Notes: generated by a model not told the origin, from the sequence alone. Shown: positions 1 to 7,823, counted from the stretch's first letter. The stretch: 19,415 bases of DNA from Porticoccaceae bacterium (GCA_003491845.1 DNBN01000142.1:1-19415), one strand, 5' to 3'. Program-made: numbers and translations.

Positions 1-305
1 GCCCAAACTAACTGCTCCATATTAACTTTTCGATAATTGAAAACCCAATATAATAAGAAAAAACATAAAATAAGAAATGATGCCCAGAGATAGTGATTAG
101 GAGCAGACTGAAAAGGAATAATCAGTTGGAGCAATACCTCAATGGAGCCCGGTATTAGCAACAAAATTGCGGCTACGACACTCATCAAACCACCATGGCG
201 CTGCAAAACTTGAAAAAAACTTGTGACAAAACTTCCAGATGAACTCATAGGACGCTGAAGCCTTCCCCATTTTTTGACACGTACTGCATCATCGCCATTA
301 GTCAT
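1..305 (-). CDS. Hypothetical small membrane protein, 5' part only
   Basis: An open frame of 101 codons begins at ATG 305 and runs off the left edge without a stop. An in-frame TAG lies four codons upstream of that ATG, so the start must be there or downstream; a GAG about 10 bases upstream could serve as a weak ribosome site. The polar N-terminus (about residues 1-38) is followed by two hydrophobic segments, about 41-64 and 75-93, ending in a basic stretch (NYRK), which suggests two membrane passes with a short loop containing a proline and a histidine. I recognise no family. It lies 81 bases downstream of the transglycosylase gene on the same strand and may belong to the same transcript or to a new one. 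C-terminal domains outside the window could change the picture. Confidence 0.55.
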   Translation of the reverse strand, partial: MTNGDDAVRVKKWGRLQRPMSSSGSFVTSFFQVLQRHGGLMSVVAAILLLIPGSIEVLLQLIIPFQSAPNHYLWASFLILCFFLLYWVFNYRKVNMEQLVW

Positions 306-385
306 CCATATCCAACTCTATTTTATTAAGTCAATATTCATTTAAAAAATCCCGGGGGCGATGCATAGCCAAACTTAAATCCGCA

Positions 386-1426
386 CTACAAATTGCTGTA
401 CTTGGACTTTTTACCGATAACTTTTTTAACATAGTTTTGTGTTTCTTGACGAATATGTCTGTTGGTTAAAAACCAATAGAACTCTTTTTGAGACATCTTG
501 TTAATCCGCCTAATAGCTTGCTTTTTGTTACCAGATTTATTCAGACTGCGCCATAAATTACCAGCGCCACCGTTATAGCTAGAAATGACAGCATACTCGA
601 GCTTTGTTGGATCATTGATACCTTTTAAATAACGATTTTGTAGGATGCTCAAATACCCAGCAGCCACCTCTATGTTATTTTTAGGATTATAAAGAAAAGC
701 CGAGGAAGGTGTGTGCTGATAACCTTTGATAATTTCAAAGTAGTCACGACCGGCAGTATCAGCTTTAACCTGCATTAATCCTAACGCATTGGACTGAGAA
801 CGCGCAAAAGGGTTAAAAGAGCTCTCTGTCTCCATAATAGCCATAACCAGTGATATGGGTACATTGTATTGTTGGCCAGCAGACTTGACATATTTAACAT
901 ATTTACCGCCAGCTATGTCTTTGTGGGTGGCTACCATATCAATAGAAATAGTATAGCGACCAAGTTTGCTGGTCTTGCGCTGTAAAAGGAATTTGGCGAA
1001 AGCTACAGCTGACTTCTCGTCACCTATAGGCTTTCGGTAATGATCTAGTACCTGCCCCCAAAAAAAAGGACGATTGGTGCGTTTATTTATAAGGCCAAAG
1101 TCTTGAGCAGTTTTCGCATCAATAACCGAAGGGTCAATTTGCGTGAGGAGCACATCCATTATGGATTGTTGCAGCATCTTCTCCGTTTTCGCTGTTACCA
1201 CAATCAAACCATTTTCAAAATCAACCAGAGTATTTTGGTCGAAGGACTCATTGAACATCAATACCGATGGATTATAGGAACCCTGCTTGTCTGATTGGGC
1301 TTGATACTCCCTTAGTAACGCGGCCACATCTTCATCATAATCATTAAAATCAATATTCGCGAATGTACAAGCCGATGCCAACAGCATAAACAAGACCAAA
1401 AATATTCTTTGGATGGGCACTGGCAT
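386..1426 (-). CDS. mltC: MltC-like membrane-bound lytic murein transglycosylase (lipoprotein)
   Basis: This enzyme cleaves the MurNAc-GlcNAc bond of peptidoglycan to give 1,6-anhydro products and probably acts in the periplasm from the outer membrane. The N-terminus is a lipoprotein signal ending in ASAC, with lipidation expected at Cys20. Residues about 25-155 resemble the DUF3393 domain of MltC, and about 185-330 form the SLT (goose-lysozyme-like) domain. The catalytic Glu201 lies in an ETESSFNP motif, followed by GLMQ (216-219) and SYNGG (283-287). The length of 346 residues fits MltC (about 360). The start is chosen at ATG 1426 because AAGAG sits 5 bases upstream; a GTG at 1432 would add two residues but has a poorer ribosome site. 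It follows the SDR gene by 12 bases and appears to be the last gene of that operon, an odd place for a cell-wall enzyme. The symbol is given by architecture; MltC orthology is likely but not proven. Confidence 0.88.
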   Translation of the reverse strand: MPVPIQRIFLVLFMLLASACTFANIDFNDYDEDVAALLREYQAQSDKQGSYNPSVLMFNESFDQNTLVDFENGLIVVTAKTEKMLQQSIMDVLLTQIDPSVIDAKTAQDFGLINKRTNRPFFWGQVLDHYRKPIGDEKSAVAFAKFLLQRKTSKLGRYTISIDMVATHKDIAGGKYVKYVKSAGQQYNVPISLVMAIMETESSFNPFARSQSNALGLMQVKADTAGRDYFEIIKGYQHTPSSAFLYNPKNNIEVAAGYLSILQNRYLKGINDPTKLEYAVISSYNGGAGNLWRSLNKSGNKKQAIRRINKMSQKEFYWFLTNRHIRQETQNYVKKVIGKKSKYSNL

Positions 1427-1438
1427 TTTCACTCTTAC

Positions 1439-2239
1439 TTATCGTTGATAATCATAATCAGGATTTTGCGCAATAAAGTCACGACGCATTCGGCGCATGC
1501 CACCCAGCCAACGGTCGTAATCAGCACCTTTACGCTTTGCGTACATATCTAATTCGTCGTGAGGCATAATTAAGAATTGTTGTTTGGCCATACCTTCTAA
1601 AACAGCCTTAGCAGCGTCATCAGCACTCATCATGGCATCTGAACCACTAATGCCTCGACCACCCTCTGTCATCCGTGTCGCCACATAGAGAGGACAGACA
1701 ACAGATACTGCGATATTGTCATCACCATGGGTAATAGACAGGGACTCGGCAAACCCTAAGGCTGCAGTCTTTGTCGTAGAATAGGCCGCATCACCCATTT
1801 GACAAAGTAAAGATGCTCCAGATGCGACATTCACTAAATAACCGCCTCCGCGTTTAATCATTCCCGGCACAACCGCTCGTGCCGCAAACACATGTGCCAT
1901 CACATTAACATTCCAACTCATTTCCCAGGTCCTGTTTGATGCGGAGGCGGCCAACCAACCAGGACCATCACCAAATGAAACTCCAGCATTGGATACAAAA
2001 ATATCAATGGGACCAAATGTAGCCTCCGCTTGCACAATAACTGCCTGAATATCTGCTTCGCAACCAACATCAGCTTTTAAACCTAGACCACCAATGGACG
2101 CTGCTACAGTCGCGGCAAGCTGTTCTTCTAAATCCACTACGACCACCTTAGCACCAGCAGCAGCAAACTGTTCGCAAAGTGCTTTACCTATGCCATTAGC
2201 ACCACCAGTAACAACAATAACTTTTTCTTCAAAATTCAC
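1439..2239 (-). CDS. Short-chain dehydrogenase/reductase, NAD(P)-dependent oxidoreductase
   Basis: A classical SDR of 266 residues that should oxidise or reduce an alcohol/carbonyl pair in the cytoplasm. The Rossmann signature TGGANGIG is at 11-18. Asp36, at the end of the second beta strand, favours NAD(H) over NADP(H). NAG is at 84-86, and the catalytic set is Asn112, Ser140, Tyr153 and Lys157 (YSTTK). The C-terminus from about 195, with many Met, Asp and Arg residues, is the substrate-specific part and gives no clear substrate. The start is GTG at 2239, with a strong AGGAG six bases upstream. It lies 22 bases downstream of the thioesterase and 12 upstream of the transglycosylase, inside the ADH-thioesterase-SDR operon controlled by the double TetR protein. 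Family assignment is firm; the substrate is unknown. Confidence 0.93.
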   Translation of the reverse strand: MNFEEKVIVVTGGANGIGKALCEQFAAAGAKVVVVDLEEQLAATVAASIGGLGLKADVGCEADIQAVIVQAEATFGPIDIFVSNAGVSFGDGPGWLAASASNRTWEMSWNVNVMAHVFAARAVVPGMIKRGGGYLVNVASGASLLCQMGDAAYSTTKTAALGFAESLSITHGDDNIAVSVVCPLYVATRMTEGGRGISGSDAMMSADDAAKAVLEGMAKQQFLIMPHDELDMYAKRKGADYDRWLGGMRRMRRDFIAQNPDYDYQR

Positions 2240-2245
2240 AGCAGT

Positions 2246-2250
2246 CTCCT
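2246..2250 (-). promoter_or_regulatory. Shine-Dalgarno site fixing the GTG start of the SDR gene
   Basis: AGGAG on the minus strand, six bases before GTG 2239. No ATG in the right frame lies nearby, so this site decides the start. Confidence 0.75.
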
Positions 2251-2261
2251 ATCGAAGGCTT

Positions 2262-2693
2262 TTATGTAGTGACTAAAATAGCCTCAAGAGAGGCTCTGAT
2301 CTCGGAAGGAATTGGGGTTGATTTATCTGTTAATCGGTCCACAAAGACATGCGTAAAGGTTCCGTTCGCCGAAGGCTGTAAAACTCCTTTTTTAAATATA
2401 CCAATGCCATACTCCACCGAACTATTACCCAGATGGTTAACTCGCAATCCCGCCTCAATTTTATCTGGATAGGCAATTGGCGATCGATATTGACAGCTAG
2501 AAGCAACCACAAAACCGATACTAGTCGCACTGTGAATATCCAGCCCACCCTTCTCAATGAGGTATTTGTTAGTGACAGAATCAAAGTAACTATAATAAAC
2601 AACATTATTGATGTGACCGTAAATATCGTTATCCATCCAACGTGTAGTTATATCCGAGAAATAACGGTAACCTGATCTGTCATCATCACTCAC
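2262..2693 (-). CDS. Hotdog-fold acyl-CoA thioesterase, 4HBT family
   Basis: A 143-residue single-domain hotdog protein, predicted to hydrolyse an acyl-CoA to free acid and CoA in the cytoplasm. The 4HBT signature is near the N-terminus: TRWMDND followed by YGHINN and a YYSYFD helix start (about 17-38). Asp23 corresponds to the catalytic Asp of the Pseudomonas 4-hydroxybenzoyl-CoA thioesterase subgroup. The middle strands (FVVASSCQYRSPI, then IEAGLRVNHLG) are typical of YbgC/FadM-like enzymes. The start is GTG 2693 with GGAG seven bases upstream; the ATG triplets just downstream are out of frame. It sits 30 bases after the alcohol dehydrogenase and 22 before the SDR. The context suggests the acid arises from an aldehyde or acyl-CoA made in the same pathway. 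The substrate cannot be read from the sequence. Confidence 0.9.
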   Translation of the reverse strand: MSDDDRSGYRYFSDITTRWMDNDIYGHINNVVYYSYFDSVTNKYLIEKGGLDIHSATSIGFVVASSCQYRSPIAYPDKIEAGLRVNHLGNSSVEYGIGIFKKGVLQPSANGTFTHVFVDRLTDKSTPIPSEIRASLEAILVTT

Positions 2694-2700
2694 AATTTTA

Positions 2701-2704
2701 CTCC
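2701..2704 (-). promoter_or_regulatory. Shine-Dalgarno site fixing the GTG start of the thioesterase
   Basis: GGAG on the minus strand, seven bases before GTG 2693. It supports GTG as the start codon. Confidence 0.65.
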
Positions 2705-2723
2705 AATAGTTAAGCTCAATTAC

Positions 2724-3881
2724 TCAGTAGGCTTGTTTGTATAGCCCAAGCGCATCATCAATTGTTACCTCACGCGGATTATTAATCAATAAACGTTGCT
2801 GTAACATGGCCTCTTCGGCTAATTTAGGCAAATCAGCTTCAGGAATATTCATTTCCCTTAACGATGTTTGCAAACCCAAGTCAGCTGCTAGACTTAAAAA
2901 ATAATCTGCTAGCATCTCTGTTGTGGCAATATTATCCGATGGAAATTTTCTATCCGGCATAACAATCTGAGCAACATCAGCATACAAAGCAGCGGCCTGT
3001 GGTGCATTGAATCGCAACACAAATGGTAGCACTAATGAATTGCTCAGCCCATGAGGAATATGATAATTGCCTCCCAGAGGATAAGCCAAGGCATGAACTG
3101 CAGCAACCGGAGCATTTGCAAATGCTTGGCCTGCCAACATAGCGCCAAGTAACATCGCTTCGCGGGCCTCAAGATTATCCCCCTGCTTTACCACCGTCGC
3201 AATATTATCTGCCAAAAGACGTAAAGCCTCTCGAGCCAACATATCTGATAAAGGATTTTTTAACCGTTTTGAAGTGTATGCTTCAATTGCGTGAACCATT
3301 GCATCAATGCCTGTGGCTGCTGTGACATGAGCCGGCAGCCCAATGGTCAGACTGGCATCTAATAAAATTTTATCCGCTAATAATGTACGACTTACAACCC
3401 CAGCTTTGGTGTTTTCACCCGTGGTAATTATGGACACCATAGTTGCCTCCGACCCCGTTCCAGCGGTTGTCGGCACCTGTAACAAAGGCAGCCGTGAGCC
3501 TGACACCTGATCAACACCATAAAGCTCAGTTAGTGGTTGATGACCTTTTACCAATACAGCCAAAAGTTTCGCCACATCCATAGAGCTACCACCACCAAAA
3601 CCAATCACTCCATCGCAGTCAAATGCCTGAGCCTTTTTTACTGCATCCAACACTACGGATTCTGGAGGGTCAGCAACCACATCGGCATAAATGCTGTACT
3701 CTACCTGATGTGCTTGAAGACTTTTAAGCGCATCATCCAAAAGGCCGAATTGGACAATTCCTCCATCGGTAACAATTAAGGCTCGTCTAACACCCATTTG
3801 TGACAGAATGCCACCCAAATTCGCCGAACAACCGGCGCCTATAACCACATCAGAAACCGTACTAAAAAGAAAATCATTCAT
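2724..3881 (-). CDS. Iron-containing alcohol dehydrogenase (group III)
   Basis: A group III (Fe-ADH) enzyme that interconverts an alcohol and an aldehyde or ketone with NAD(P) in the cytoplasm. With the start at ATG 3881 it has 385 residues, close to E. coli FucO (about 382). Nucleotide-binding GGGSSMD is at 96-102 and the PTTAGTGSE signature at about 137-145. The metal ligands Asp193, His197, His263 and His277 are all present, in GIDAMVHAIEAY and HALAYPLGGNYHIPHG. A longer reading to ATG 3905 would run further into the regulator gene; ATG 3881 is preferred because AGGAAG lies seven bases upstream. That start overlaps the regulator's stop by eight bases (ATGAATGA), which suggests translational coupling. 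It is the first enzyme gene after the double TetR regulator. The substrate is unknown. Confidence 0.94.
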   Translation of the reverse strand: MNDFLFSTVSDVVIGAGCSANLGGILSQMGVRRALIVTDGGIVQFGLLDDALKSLQAHQVEYSIYADVVADPPESVVLDAVKKAQAFDCDGVIGFGGGSSMDVAKLLAVLVKGHQPLTELYGVDQVSGSRLPLLQVPTTAGTGSEATMVSIITTGENTKAGVVSRTLLADKILLDASLTIGLPAHVTAATGIDAMVHAIEAYTSKRLKNPLSDMLAREALRLLADNIATVVKQGDNLEAREAMLLGAMLAGQAFANAPVAAVHALAYPLGGNYHIPHGLSNSLVLPFVLRFNAPQAAALYADVAQIVMPDRKFPSDNIATTEMLADYFLSLAADLGLQTSLREMNIPEADLPKLAEEAMLQQRLLINNPREVTIDDALGLYKQAY

Positions 3882-5169
3882 CTGCATACTTCCTATCATT
3901 AACATTAGTTTTGTTATTTAAGCCATTGATAAAAATATCAATATAATCACATTTAAGCCTATCTTTATCTTCAAAAGAAAACCAACCTGACAAATCTGCA
4001 CTCGCCTCAATCATCCCAGAGAGAACATTCTGCGCAATACCCGCGTTGATGAGCCGCAAAGTACCATCATTAAACCCTTTTTCGATAAAGGCACCCAATC
4101 TAGCGCTATTTCTTTTCCCTTCTTTTAAAACCATCTTTCGGTGAGTCTCATCAAGAGAGGGAAGCAATCGATAACGAATAAGTGGACCTTGATTACTAAA
4201 TTGGACACCAACAAGCAGGTTCAGCGCATACTCTATTTTTTCTAATCCACTATTACCAGTATTATCCGCTGTACTTAACAACTGCTTCTCAATATCTAAT
4301 GTCCGAATAAAGCACCTATACAACAGCTCTTCTTTACTTTTAATGTGATAATAGAAGGCGCCCTTGGTGACCGAAAGAGTCTGGGCGATTTCATCTAAGG
4401 ATGTCCCCTTATAACCCTTTTGATTAAAATATGTCGAGCCGACTTGATAAAAAGCCGTACGCTTTTCAGCATTCTGCTGCTGTTTTTCGGCTCTAAAATA
4501 ATTCACGGCACTATAGCTGACAGCACCCAACTGGACGGGTTGAGATGAAATCCCATTAATAATAAGATCAAGGATAATATCATTAATATTCTCATAAGAT
4601 TCAATATGAGATCGATTTAACCATACGGGAAGCCACTGGATAATTGAATATATAGCCAGGGTAATTACTTTAGGATTACGTGCTTGAAGCGTCCCATCTT
4701 GGATCCCCTCTCTGACCATCGCGCTAACGACATCAAATATCTCAGACCAACGTAAATTAACGTCTTTCTGCTGTGCCTCATCAAGAGTATAAATCTCCGC
4801 CAACATTGCAAAATGTGGTCCCTTTCCATTGAGGGTTGCTGCATATTGAGTAATCTGCCCATCAATCATAGAGACAATTTTATCCCGCCCTGAAGCAGAT
4901 AATTTATGAGCTCTATTAGCTCTATCCAATAGCATTTCGCAACTTGATAAATAGCACTTATAAATTAGATCTTGCTTATTGTCGACGTAGTAATAAAGAC
5001 AGGTTTTAGTTAAGCTCAATCTAGCAGCTACCTCAGCAAGGGTGGTGGCGCGAGACCCCTGCCAATTAAACAATCGCGCCGCTTCAGACAAAATTAATTC
5101 AAACTTTAATTGGTACTGACGCCTCTTGGCAAGAGGGGATTCAGTGTATTGGCGTGATAGCAACGTCAT
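3874..5169 (-). CDS. Tandem double TetR-family transcriptional regulator
   Basis: A single 431-residue protein that contains two complete TetR-type units. The first DNA-binding domain is at about 22-69 (motifs TLAEVAARLSLTKTCLYYY and NKQDLIYKC), followed by an all-alpha ligand-binding-like region at about 78-208. The second DNA-binding domain is at about 237-284 (TSLDEIAQTLSVTKGAFYYHI and SKEELLYRC), with its own C-terminal region at about 288-425. A normal TetR protein has about 200 residues, so this is a fusion or duplication. The two halves have diverged clearly. ATG 5169 is chosen because AAGG lies seven bases upstream; a TTG two codons earlier is less likely. It overlaps the alcohol dehydrogenase gene by eight bases and heads the operon, so it probably regulates its own transcript. 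The inverted repeat 95-120 bases upstream is the likely operator. Confidence 0.92.
   Translation of the reverse strand: MTLLSRQYTESPLAKRRQYQLKFELILSEAARLFNWQGSRATTLAEVAARLSLTKTCLYYYVDNKQDLIYKCYLSSCEMLLDRANRAHKLSASGRDKIVSMIDGQITQYAATLNGKGPHFAMLAEIYTLDEAQQKDVNLRWSEIFDVVSAMVREGIQDGTLQARNPKVITLAIYSIIQWLPVWLNRSHIESYENINDIILDLIINGISSQPVQLGAVSYSAVNYFRAEKQQQNAEKRTAFYQVGSTYFNQKGYKGTSLDEIAQTLSVTKGAFYYHIKSKEELLYRCFIRTLDIEKQLLSTADNTGNSGLEKIEYALNLLVGVQFSNQGPLIRYRLLPSLDETHRKMVLKEGKRNSARLGAFIEKGFNDGTLRLINAGIAQNVLSGMIEASADLSGWFSFEDKDRLKCDYIDIFINGLNNKTNVNDRKYADE
3889..3894 (-). promoter_or_regulatory. Shine-Dalgarno site selecting the ADH start at 3881
   Basis: AGGAAG on the minus strand, inside the last codons of the regulator gene and seven bases before ATG 3881. 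It is too close to ATG 3887 and lies after ATG 3905 begins, so it points to 3881. Confidence 0.6.
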
Positions 5170-5175
5170 CTGCAA

Positions 5176-5576
5176 ACCTTGGCAGTAAAACCCCCATCTA
5201 GCCCATGGTCACGACAAAGTAGATGCGGAGATAATTAAATACTTCGAAGAAGAATAACATACTCTTTGGTAGACTTTGTATACCAAAGTACTCCCTAAGG
5301 TATCGATCTGAATCTAGCTAAAGAGCGTGGATTATTGAGAGATATCTCAGTAACTACAAGTAACAGCCCAGTAGAATAAAAGCCCCAAAGCCACTGACTG
5401 TAAAACACTTTCAACGCTAACAATAGCTGTAATAATTAACAACTAAACAGAGTTTACCACTTGATTAGGATATTGAGAATAAAGCGCAAATTCCATACTA
5501 GACTCAGCACTGTCTGGCGATATTTTGAAGTGACACATGAGACGCTGCAGCTATTTTTTTGAGAGACATTAACCAT
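5176..5576. other. Intergenic region between moaA and the tetR operon
   Basis: About 400 bases without a convincing gene. It must hold the promoter of the regulator/ADH operon. Visible elements are the operator candidate at 5264-5289, an 8-base palindrome CTTCGAAG at 5242-5249, a 10-base palindrome GAGATATCTC at 5339-5348, and a 21-codon minus-strand frame at 5504-5569 just after moaA. I see no convincing intrinsic terminator for moaA and no clear -35/-10 pair. Confidence 0.6.
5264..5289. promoter_or_regulatory. Candidate operator of the double TetR regulator
   Basis: CTTTGGTA (5264-5271) and TACCAAAG (5281-5288) form a perfect 8-base inverted repeat with a 9-base spacer. A third half-site, ACTTTG (5273-5278), pairs with CAAAGT (5284-5289) as an overlapping inverted repeat. 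The CTTTG cores start at 5264 and 5274, ten bases apart, and the opposed core CAAAG begins at 5284. One more ACAAAGT occurs at 5214-5220. The site lies about 95 bases upstream of the regulator start and between no other promoter-like elements that I can identify with confidence. The role is inferred from position and symmetry. Confidence 0.5.
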
Positions 5577-6587
5577 CTAGCCGCCGGTCATATTCATAAA
5601 GCGAACGATATCGGTCCGATTAGGGTCAAAATGATGGCGCTCTGGTTTGCTCTGCAGTGCTTCAAGGATTTTCGATTTTAGTAGGCCATCATCGCCAGGA
5701 TAGCGGCGTAAAATATCTCGTAAATCCATACTGTGCTCGTTGCCTAAGCATAACAAGAATCTTCCCTCTGCGGTCATCCTAACCCGATTACAGGATTCAC
5801 AAAAATTATTAGTCATTGGTGAAATAAACCCAATCTTAGTGGGAGAGTCTATCACCTGCATATACCGTGATGGACCTCCGGTTGTTTCAAGGCTGTTGAC
5901 TAAACTAAACTCCTGCGCAAGTTGCTGGCGTATTTGTTCACTTGATATCTGTGTTGTAGCTCGCTCATGAGAAGAGATAGCTCCAAGAGGCATTTCTTCT
6001 ATAAACGAAATATCAAGCTCGTTGTCCACAGCATAACGTGCCAAATCAAGCACCTCATGGTCATTGAAGCCTGCCAATATAACCGCATTTAATTTTATTT
6101 TAGCAAAACCCGCTTTTTTAGCAGCGCAGATACCACTGTGCCATACTGCCAAATCACCATTGCGTGTTATTTCTTTAAATCGATCAGCCTGCAAGCTGTC
6201 AATGCTAATATTTAGCCTGGCAAGACCTGCATCTTTTAGCGAATGAGCCATTTTTGGCAACAGCATGCCATTAGTCGTCATGGTCACTTCCTTAAGACCC
6301 GGCAAGCACGAAATAGAGGAAACCAATTTAATAATATCTCGACGAATCAACGGTTCTCCACCGGTGAGCCGAATCTTCTCCACGCCAAGCTCGACAAAGG
6401 CCGCAGCAACATCTCTTAATTCTTCTAGCGACAGTATCTGCTGTCTGGGAAGAAAAGTCATATCCTCAGCCATACAGTAGGTACAACGAAGATTGCATCG
6501 ATCGGTAACGGATAGGCGTAAATAGTTGATCGACCGACCAAAGGGGTCAATTAATGAGACTGATGTCGTATTCTTTGCTATATCCAC
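5577..6587 (-). CDS. moaA: GTP 3',8-cyclase, first step of molybdenum cofactor synthesis
   Basis: A radical SAM enzyme that converts GTP to 3',8-cyclo-7,8-dihydro-GTP, used by MoaC. The SAM cluster ligands are Cys31, Cys35 and Cys38 (CNLRCTYC) and the GGEP motif is near 76-79. The second cluster that binds GTP uses Cys263, Cys266 and Cys280. The protein ends in the conserved Gly-Gly (335-336), needed for activity in known MoaA. Its 336 residues match the family (E. coli 329). The start is GTG 6587; the ribosome site is uncertain, with GGGG three bases and GAGG further upstream. It lies 48 bases after moeA and is the last gene of the Moco operon, whereas it comes first in the E. coli moa operon. 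Confidence 0.97.
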   Translation of the reverse strand: MDIAKNTTSVSLIDPFGRSINYLRLSVTDRCNLRCTYCMAEDMTFLPRQQILSLEELRDVAAAFVELGVEKIRLTGGEPLIRRDIIKLVSSISCLPGLKEVTMTTNGMLLPKMAHSLKDAGLARLNISIDSLQADRFKEITRNGDLAVWHSGICAAKKAGFAKIKLNAVILAGFNDHEVLDLARYAVDNELDISFIEEMPLGAISSHERATTQISSEQIRQQLAQEFSLVNSLETTGGPSRYMQVIDSPTKIGFISPMTNNFCESCNRVRMTAEGRFLLCLGNEHSMDLRDILRRYPGDDGLLKSKILEALQSKPERHHFDPNRTDIVRFMNMTGG

Positions 6588-6635
6588 TTACCCCGGTTCA
6601 CCTCTTCTTGCGAGTCTTAAATAAACATCTATAGC

Positions 6636-7823
6636 CTAATACAGTAACACATCAACCAGGTCATTCACCTGAATATCTACGTCACTTTGTTGCCTAACTA
6701 AGACATTCCCCCAGGCAGTCGACGACAGCACACCGCTGCTCTGGTTAGGATGAAGTTCAACACCAGCAATTCCATTATTATTAACCAAACGACAACGTAA
6801 ATATACTTCTCTTGTTTCACTTGCTTTGCTAAACATTGCTCTTGATTGAGTAACCAAATGTACTACTGATGAGCAGCCCTGGGATGCAAGTAAAAACGGT
6901 CTAACGAGCACCATAAAGGTTACAAATACTGACGCAGGGTTACCCGGCAGGCCTATAAAGGGACATTGATTGACAGACCCAAAAGCAATTGGCTTTCCCG
7001 GTTTGATCGCAACTCGCCAAAAATCAACACTACCAATGTCAGCAACTGCTTGCTTGACGTAGTCTTCCTCACCCACGGACACACCGCCCGCACTAATAAT
7101 AATATCGGCATGTTCAGATGCACCTAGAAAAGCGTTTTTAGTAGCATCGAGATCATCATTAATCACACCCAAGTCAATAGCCTGCATACCAATGCTTTTG
7201 ATCAAGCCGATCAGTAGCGCACGGTTTGAGTTATAGATTTGACCAGATTGGAGCGCAGTGCCCGGCTCCACAAGTTCATCGCCGGTAGAAAATATAGCCA
7301 CTCGCAATGGCTTATAAACAGTCACATCGACAATTCCTTGTGAAGCAAGTAATCCCATCTGAGCCGGGCCTATAGGACTTCCAGCGGACAGCAACAAAGA
7401 ACCAGCCTGGGTATCTTGGCCCTGTTTTCTAATATGGCAACTGGGTGTTAAGTCAGAAGCTAAAAACAGGATGCCATTCTTCTCGAAACATATTTCTTGA
7501 GGAGCCACACTATCAGCGCCTAGGGGAATTTCAGCGCCGGTAAATACCCTCGCGGCACTTCCTATCAGCAAGGGTTCAGGCGGTGTACCTGCGGGCACTT
7601 TTTGACTGACGGGTAACTTAAAACCAGCATTGATGGCCTGTTTAAAATTAAAGGCATAGCCATCCATGGCACTATTGTCAGCCGGAGGAACATTCACATA
7701 AGCGTTAATATCCTCAGCTAAAATACAACCAAGAGCCTTCACTACTGGCATGGACTCTACCGTTGATCTAACTTCGGCGACAGCAAGAAGCTGTGTGATC
7801 GCCTCATTGACAGTAAGCATCAT
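6636..7823 (-). CDS. moeA: Molybdopterin molybdenumtransferase MoeA
   Basis: This protein inserts molybdate into adenylylated molybdopterin and releases AMP, giving Mo-molybdopterin. It has 395 residues, near the family norm (E. coli 411). The motifs PPADNSAMDGYA (46-57), FTGAEIP (94-100), STGDELVEPG (179-188), SAGGVSVGEEDYVK (244-257) and GLPGNPASV (291-299) mark the usual MoeA domains, including the MoCF-like domain III. The first of two adjacent ATGs (7823) overlaps the moaB stop in an ATGA arrangement; the second (7820) would shorten it by one residue. Translation is probably coupled to moaB, as the upstream ribosome site is weak. Confidence 0.96.
   Translation of the reverse strand: MMLTVNEAITQLLAVAEVRSTVESMPVVKALGCILAEDINAYVNVPPADNSAMDGYAFNFKQAINAGFKLPVSQKVPAGTPPEPLLIGSAARVFTGAEIPLGADSVAPQEICFEKNGILFLASDLTPSCHIRKQGQDTQAGSLLLSAGSPIGPAQMGLLASQGIVDVTVYKPLRVAIFSTGDELVEPGTALQSGQIYNSNRALLIGLIKSIGMQAIDLGVINDDLDATKNAFLGASEHADIIISAGGVSVGEEDYVKQAVADIGSVDFWRVAIKPGKPIAFGSVNQCPFIGLPGNPASVFVTFMVLVRPFLLASQGCSSVVHLVTQSRAMFSKASETREVYLRCRLVNNNGIAGVELHPNQSSGVLSSTAWGNVLVRQQSDVDIQVNDLVDVLLY

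Noticed and set aside
345..356. Possible terminator after the transglycosylase gene (CCCGGG followed by a T run on the minus strand)
   Set aside because: CCCGGG is a palindrome without a loop, so it cannot form a stable hairpin.
5542..5558. GCTGCAGC followed by TATTTTTTT on the plus strand
   Set aside because: The palindrome has no loop and no plus-strand gene precedes it, so it is unlikely to be a terminator.
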